Positions 61,969 through 64,000 of a stretch of 64,000 nucleotides of DNA are shown piece by piece. The notes beneath the pieces were generated by a model. The model was given only the letters and a program-made list of their open reading frames with translations. It was not told the DNA's origin and made no database searches. The position numbers were made by a program, and so were the translations under genes. The DNA is from Thermoanaerobaculum sp. (GTDB lineage: Bacteria > Acidobacteriota > Thermoanaerobaculia > Multivoradales > UBA5704), in assembly GCA_021154885.1 (NCBI GenBank), contig JAJKHS010000108.1:55229-119228 (forward strand), written 5' to 3'. Every line of letters begins with the position of its first letter. The first letter of the stretch is position 1.

Positions 61969-62283
61969 ATGCAACACCGATCTCTGAAGCATCTCCTTGT
62001 CGTGGCTCTCCTGGCAGGGGGGCTGGCCGTCCTGAGCCCTGCCCAGGTCCACGCCACCCCCTTCGACGGACCTCAGGGGCTGTGGACGTGGCTGGCCCAG
62101 GTCTGGGGAGAGGGGGCCACGGTTCTTTGGGAGCACCCGCGGGCGAATAGAACCGAGGGCAGGGCCGAGAAGGCTGTAGTGTGTAAAGATCCCAACGGAT
62201 GCACCAACTCCTTGACCCCGGGTCCGGGTCCAACGTGCCATGCCTGGAACGAGGCGGGTGGCTGTATTGACCCCAACGGCTAG
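61969..62283 (+). CDS. Small secreted protein, four Cys
   Basis: A 104-residue exported protein. The signal peptide (LLVVALLAGGLAVLSPAQVHA) is followed by a Trp-rich segment (GLWTWLAQVWGEG), a variable stretch, and a C-terminal Cys region (VCKDPNGCTN, then TCHAWNEAGGCIDPNG) in which CxDPNG occurs twice. Ribosome site GGAGGAGG, 10 bases before ATG. Function unknown. A hairpin follows its stop. Confidence 0.75.
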   Translation: MQHRSLKHLLVVALLAGGLAVLSPAQVHATPFDGPQGLWTWLAQVWGEGATVLWEHPRANRTEGRAEKAVVCKDPNGCTNSLTPGPGPTCHAWNEAGGCIDPNG

Positions 62284-62296
62284 GAGCCCTCTCTGA

Positions 62297-62329
62297 AAAG
62301 GGCAGCGGTGCGCTTGCCGCTGACCCTTT
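62297..62329 (+). terminator. Hairpin after the small secreted protein gene
   Basis: AAAGGGCAGCGG pairs with CCGCTGaCCCTTT (one bulged A) around an 8-base loop, 13 bases past the stop at 62283. The T residues of the right arm are within the stem. Probable terminator. Confidence 0.6.
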
Positions 62330-62440
62330 CGTGCTAAAATGGACTGACGCTGAGAGAAACGATGTCCTCAACGCTTGCCGGGACCCTGCTCCACGGATCA
62401 GCAGCAGTCCCGTAGACTGATGGGCCCCAAGGAGGTCCCG

Positions 62441-63775
62441 TTGCTCGAACATCCAACTCCGTTCGACCTGGAGGCGTTCCTTGAGGGGAGGCTGCCCCAG
62501 GAGAAAACTCGCCAGGTGGTCCGCCATCTCGTTCGCGGCTGCCTTTCCTGTGCCGCCCAGTTGAGGAGCGGGCGCTATCGCCTGGTCCTCCGGAGCACGC
62601 CGCTGCCGGCGGCAAAGGACGCAGCCTATTCACAGCGCCTGAAACACTCCGATCGTCTGGCTCGCCATCTTCGCCGAGAAAGGGAGCGAGCACACGAGAT
62701 TTCGTCCCTGCTTACCGAAGGAGGGATCCGGAGGGTCGTGCAGGACGCGGACCTGCCCCTCTCCGGTCTTGGGATGTATCTCGCCTTGCTCGAGAGGAGT
62801 TGGGCCGTACGGCACGAGAATCCGCGTGAGATGGTGAGCCTCGCTCGAGCCGCAGTCGAGGTTGCCGGCAAGCTCGGTCCTGCGCTCTATGGTCCTGAGC
62901 CGGTTTTTGATTTGCAGGCCCGGGCTTGGGGTGAATTGGCCAACGCTCTCCGGGTTGCTGACGATTTGGAGGAGTCGGAGCGCGCATTTGGCACGGCATT
63001 CGAGCTTCTCGGCCAGGGAACCGACGATCCTCACGTGAAGGTGCGTCTGTATGAGCTTCACGCCTCCTTTCTGGGCACCCGGCGAAGATTCGCTCTCGCT
63101 TTCTCGACTCTCGACGTCGTGGTGGCTCTGTATCTCGATCTGGGAGAGAGGCATCTCGCGGGAAGGGCATTGATCATCAAGGCCATCTACTCCCACTATA
63201 GTGGCCAGCCCGAGCAGGCGATTCGCCTCAGTCAGGAAGGCATTCCTTTCCTGAACAAAGACCGCGAACCGGAGCTGGCTTTCTTTGCAGCCCACAACAA
63301 GATCTGGTTCTTGGTGGCGTGCGGCCGATTCCGCGACGCTAAGAGGGAGCTCTTTCTGCATCGGGCTGATTTGCAGAATCTTGAAGGGAAAGTGAACCAT
63401 CTCAAGCTCAGATGGCTTCAGGCGCAGGTCAGCGCCGGGCTTGAGGAATGGGAAAGCGCCGAAGCGGCTTTCCTAGAGGTCAACGACGGGTTTGAGGCGG
63501 CCGGTATGGGTTTTCATGCGGCGCTTGCCTCTCTGGATCTGTCGTTGCTATGGATGCGCCGCGGGAGATGCCGTGACGCGGAGGACTTGGGGAGAGAGGC
63601 GGCTGACGTATTTCTCGTTCTCGGAATCCATAGGGAAGCGCTGGGGTGTGTGATGATCCTCAAGGATGCCTTCAAGAAGCGGAAGGCGACCGTCGTCCTC
63701 CTGGAGAGCGTCGTCGAGTTCCTCCGGCGATCCCAGATCGACCCCGACGCCCGCTTCACTCCACGCTTCGAGTAG
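62441..63775 (+). CDS. TPR-rich protein with N-terminal zinc-finger-like segment
   Basis: A 444-residue soluble protein. The N-terminus (HPTPFDLEAFLEGRLPQEKTRQVVRHLVRGCLSCAAQL) resembles an anti-sigma-type zinc finger (helix, HLxxxCxxC). It is followed by about ten degenerate TPR-like helical hairpins (ARAWGELANALRVADDLEESERAFGTAFEL and so on). Such proteins are common in Acidobacteriota near small secreted peptides; the role is not known. I chose the TTG at 62441 because AAGGAGG lies 5 bases upstream. The ATG at 62420 would place that site inside the gene. Confidence 0.75.
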   Translation: MLEHPTPFDLEAFLEGRLPQEKTRQVVRHLVRGCLSCAAQLRSGRYRLVLRSTPLPAAKDAAYSQRLKHSDRLARHLRRERERAHEISSLLTEGGIRRVVQDADLPLSGLGMYLALLERSWAVRHENPREMVSLARAAVEVAGKLGPALYGPEPVFDLQARAWGELANALRVADDLEESERAFGTAFELLGQGTDDPHVKVRLYELHASFLGTRRRFALAFSTLDVVVALYLDLGERHLAGRALIIKAIYSHYSGQPEQAIRLSQEGIPFLNKDREPELAFFAAHNKIWFLVACGRFRDAKRELFLHRADLQNLEGKVNHLKLRWLQAQVSAGLEEWESAEAAFLEVNDGFEAAGMGFHAALASLDLSLLWMRRGRCRDAEDLGREAADVFLVLGIHREALGCVMILKDAFKKRKATVVLLESVVEFLRRSQIDPDARFTPRFE

Positions 63776-63785
63776 GGCATCTCTC

Positions 63786-63960
63786 CCACCGGCCCAACAG
63801 GCCGGGAGACCCCAGCCCCGGGGCTGAGGCCGAAGGCCGATGCCCTGGGAAGAAGGCACCCCTCGTTGCGGCCTGAAAGGCCGCGAGAGCCCGGCTCGAC
63901 AACGCGTAGGATGGAAAGCTCTCGCGGGCCTTTCAGGCCGCAGGGCTTTCGGCCTGCGGC
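63786..63960. repeat. Dense inverted repeats at the window end
   Basis: Two features stand out after the TPR gene. A short hairpin (CCGGCC ... GGCCGG, near 63790-63806) is a possible terminator. A long inverted repeat follows: left arm 63867-63890 (GCGGCCTGAAAGGCCGCGAG core) and right arm 63918-63942, 24 bases with one inserted G, spacer 27 bases. Each arm itself contains GGCC palindromes, so alternative folds exist. This may be a REP-like element or a terminator cluster. Confidence 0.7.
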
Positions 63961-64000
63961 CTCAGCAGCAGAGACGACCCGCCGTCCCCGTGGCCTCCGA

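Overview
The window is a high-GC bacterial chromosome segment. It has a large TonB-dependent receptor with an N-terminal carboxypeptidase-regulatory-like domain, many secreted low-complexity and Cys-rich proteins, a RiPP-type leader peptide, scattered toxin-antitoxin genes and no phage structural block. This mix fits Acidobacteriota (perhaps Thermoanaerobaculia-like) best. That placement is inference from gene content; no rRNA or tRNA gene was found to confirm it.

Layout. 1-7.8 kb: core and metabolic genes (lysyl-tRNA synthetase fragment, Cys-rich secreted protein, purine nucleoside phosphorylase, a decayed PIN toxin with its antitoxin, DoxX, acyl-CoA ligase, VOC protein, ammonium transporter). 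8.0-10.5 kb: a small integron-cassette cluster without an integrase; two attC-like sites flank a TraB/GumN-family gene, with a DUF5677-like gene and two tiny membrane proteins on either side. 10.95-11.4 kb: eleven copies of a 41-bp tandem repeat. 11.4-14.1 kb: operon of FMN reductase, DUF488 protein and beta-lactamase-fold serine hydrolase. 14.4-19.1 kb: two tandem-duplicated secreted proteins followed in the same operon by a lanthipeptide-like precursor. 19.2-27.7 kb: metabolic enzymes, a TPR protein, a RES/Xre-like toxin-antitoxin pair, TauE/SafE exporter, and a DUF3592/beta-sandwich/P-loop trio. 27.8-33.1 kb: VapBC, a broken kelch gene, an AlbA_2-type protein, VOC, an AAC(6')-like acetyltransferase and a secreted YadA-head/S74 protein. 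33.1-34.2 kb: non-coding DNA ending in a 42-bp repeat array. 34.2-45.5 kb: ABC-2 permease/M1 peptidase fusion, RsbU-like phosphatase, orphan antitoxins, thioredoxin-like protein, TonB receptor.

45.5-60.5 kb: the most striking part, a three-gene operon of giant proteins (1146, 2155 and 1661 residues) with no signal peptides and no family I can name for most of their length. It has its own promoter. It sits downstream of a two-gene unit (pterin-dehydratase-like protein and a small coiled-coil protein) that ends in a perfect 36-bp palindromic terminator. 61.9-64 kb: a secreted peptide, a TPR protein and a dense patch of inverted repeats.

The best candidates for undescribed biology are the giant-protein operon, the RiPP-like precursor coupled to the duplicated secreted proteins, and the attC-bounded cassette genes.
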